The position numbers were made by a program, and so were the translations under genes. The notes below the pieces were generated by a model, which saw only the letters and a list, made by a program, of their open reading frames with translations, ran no database searches and had not been told where the DNA came from. This document shows positions 62,849 to 64,000 of a DNA stretch of 64,000 bases, piece after piece. This DNA is from DSPP01 sp964607165 (lineage in GTDB: Bacteria; Zixibacteria; MSB-5A5; DSPP01). The stretch is from NCBI GenBank assembly GCA_964607165.1, contig CAZSIT010000010.1, positions 15,579-79,578 on the forward strand, read 5' to 3'. Position 1 is the stretch's first letter. Each line of letters begins with the position of its first letter.

Positions 62849-62920
62849 GCTGGGAGACTTGTCCCGCTTGCGTTGAGCGCAGCGTGAACGAGCAGAGTCG
62901 AGGGAAGCGAGGAATCCCTG
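62849..62920. repeat. Nested intergenic repeat 6
   Basis: GTCATGCTGGGA and AGCGAGGAATCCCTGG look like the two halves of a GTCATTCTGAGC...GAAGAATC unit split by a CTTGTCCCGC/GTTGAGCGCAGCGTGAACGA element. It lies in the 208-base gap between thiE and the amidotransferase gene. Confidence 0.65.
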
Positions 62921-63014
62921 GCCGGGCAGGCTGGGCGATGGGTTGGAGGGCTATAATCCCGTTTTCAATGATTCAATGATAAAATGGTACAATGTCTCAA
63001 TGATTCAATCAGCC

Positions 63015-63806
63015 CTAATAAACGAACTCTCGCTGCTCCTGCAATTCCTTTTTCGCCTCGGCGACAATCCAGCGAAACAAGGCCTCTCCCGCCGGCTGCT
63101 CCAGCATCATCTCCGGATGCCACTGCACGGTTATCAAAGCCCGCCCATCGGTCGCTTCGCAGGCCTCGATGATACCATCCTTTGGGCAAACGCCCACCAC
63201 CTTCAGCCCTTGCCCCAACCGGCTCAAGACTTGATGGTGATTGGTGTTGCAGTTTATTGTGAGGGAAGTCGAACCATCGACCCCCACAGTTTTTAGAATT
63301 TCCGCCAGCCGCGAGTCTTTATCCAGCTTGACCGGATGGGAAGTTCCGTAGCGCCAGTCCGACTCATGTTCAGATGTTTCTTTCGGAGCGAGTGACAGGT
63401 CCTGATAAAGCGAGCCGCCCAAAGCCACGTTGATAAACTGATGCCCTCGGCAAATTCCGAGGATTGGAACCCCGCGTTCATATACCTGTCCGAAGAAGTT
63501 GAACTCAAACGTATCCCGCCCCAGCGAAACCGAAACGTCCTTCCCCTCGACCAGTTCCTCGCCGTAGCGCTCCGGCTCCACGTCCTCCCCACCGGAAAAG
63601 ACCACCCCATCCAGCAGTGACGCAACTTCCAGCGCATATTGTTTATCCGACAAATTGGGAAGGATGACCGGAATTCCCCCCGCCTTCCAGACCGCCTGCG
63701 AATAGGACTGCTTGAGCATATCGAAGGGCAAAGGCGTCGGCTTCTCCCGTTGGGGGTCCAAGTCCTTAAAATTGCAGGTAATCCCAATCAAAGGCCTCTG
63801 TTCCAT
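63015..63806 (-). CDS. Class I glutamine amidotransferase-like peptidase C26 (PuuD-like)
   Basis: 263 residues from the ATG at 63806; an in-frame TTG 12 codons upstream could also start it. PLIGITCNFKD at the start, GGEDVEPERYGEE, GICRGHQFINVALGG with nucleophile cysteine, and VQWHPE with the catalytic histidine are typical of gamma-glutamyl-gamma-aminobutyrate hydrolases and related peptidases. It probably cleaves a gamma-glutamyl amide in the cytoplasm. No polyamine genes lie nearby. Nothing convincing follows from 63843 to the window end. Confidence 0.9.
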   Translation of the reverse strand: MEQRPLIGITCNFKDLDPQREKPTPLPFDMLKQSYSQAVWKAGGIPVILPNLSDKQYALEVASLLDGVVFSGGEDVEPERYGEELVEGKDVSVSLGRDTFEFNFFGQVYERGVPILGICRGHQFINVALGGSLYQDLSLAPKETSEHESDWRYGTSHPVKLDKDSRLAEILKTVGVDGSTSLTINCNTNHHQVLSRLGQGLKVVGVCPKDGIIEACEATDGRALITVQWHPEMMLEQPAGEALFRWIVAEAKKELQEQREFVY

Positions 63807-64000
63807 CACCTTAACGGTATTATCTAAACCCCTTTCTGTCAACCGCTTTTCGTTTTTTTTGAACGGTAGGGCCGGGGTGCGACTTTTTTGAACCTTGCTG
63901 CTTTTAGGCGGGAGAACCTGGATGCGGGAATGCTTGCTTATTTGGCCGCATCGGATTTGAGTCCGGCATAAGGTTTGTGGGATTACATCGGATGATGACT

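Noticed and set aside
63817..63842. TTGACA followed by GATAAT as a promoter before the amidotransferase gene
   Set aside because: Spacing is 12 bases, too short for sigma-70, and the -10 would fall inside the possible coding start.
63843..64000. Plus-strand open stretch ending NLDAGMLAYLAASDLSPA near 63978
   Set aside because: Only about 30 codons after an upstream stop, with no start or ribosome site; not supported as a gene.
1..64000. tRNA, rRNA, insertion sequence, prophage or toxin-antitoxin genes
   Set aside because: I looked for CCA-ended cloverleafs, conserved rRNA strings, transposase DDE motifs and phage genes and saw none; a covariance-model search would be decisive for RNAs.

Overview
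The window looks like a chromosomal segment of an uncultured Gram-negative bacterium of the FCB (Fibrobacteres-Chlorobi-Bacteroidetes) group. The style is close to candidate lineages such as Zixibacteria, KSB1 or Marinimicrobia, but this placement is inference from gene content and was not tested by a tree. Base composition is near 50 percent GC, most genes lie on the minus strand, and coding density is high. The supporting content is: a carboxypeptidase-regulatory-domain TonB-dependent receptor; a PorV/PorQ-like outer-membrane protein; a PorX-type response regulator with a PglZ domain beside a histidine kinase; several exported proteins ending in FlgD-Ig/type A (T9SS-like) C-terminal domains; and exported beta-propellers ending in dockerin-like repeats.

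Layout. 1-6766 (minus) is a type IV pilus / type II secretion-like operon: pilB, pilC, three prepilins and a PilM-PilN fusion that runs off the left edge. 6767-7342 holds interspersed repeats. 7343-9942 carries a small secreted protein and a tandem-repeat propeller. 9985-11453 is a two-gene nucleotide-sugar pair (4,6-dehydratase and 3,5-epimerase-like). 11548-14675 is a TPR/sigma-54 activator coupled to a tiny secreted protein. 14964-19085 holds a bactofilin-like membrane protein, an exported FlgD-Ig protein and an atypical SDR. 19117-35154 is a large surface-protein region: two homologous exported proteins of about 870-900 residues, a GT39-TPR membrane protein, an integrin-like propeller, a lipoprotein, a PorV-like protein and a TonB receptor. 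35246-38721 is housekeeping and competence-like: a lipoyl transferase/ligase, coaD, rsmD, a PilM-like protein and comEA. 39094-43373 holds two more exported propellers separated by a dense repeat cluster.

43613-62806 is an almost gapless minus-strand run. In transcription order (from 62806 downward) it reads thiE, Wza-like exporter, Wzz-like chain-length protein, a WbpB/D/E/I-like set for a diacetamido-uronic acid sugar nucleotide, a flippase, an O-antigen ligase/polymerase, two glycosyltransferases, a methyltransferase, an aminotransferase, serS, a histidine kinase, porX-like and tsaE. It is therefore a surface-polysaccharide locus flowing into the T9SS-type regulators. A class I amidotransferase (PuuD-like) ends the window.

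How the parts work together (inference). Pili, surface glycan and exported adhesin/propeller proteins make up the cell-surface programme. The PorV/PorX/C-terminal-domain set suggests that some exported proteins leave by a type IX-like route, with the surface polysaccharide as a possible anchor. The most unusual unit is the operon TonB receptor, 868-residue exported protein, PorV-like protein and lipoprotein (35154 to 26122), with a second copy of the exported protein at 19117-21822. No tRNA, rRNA, CRISPR array, transposase or prophage was seen. Intergenic gaps carry several families of short palindromic repeats, some nested in each other.
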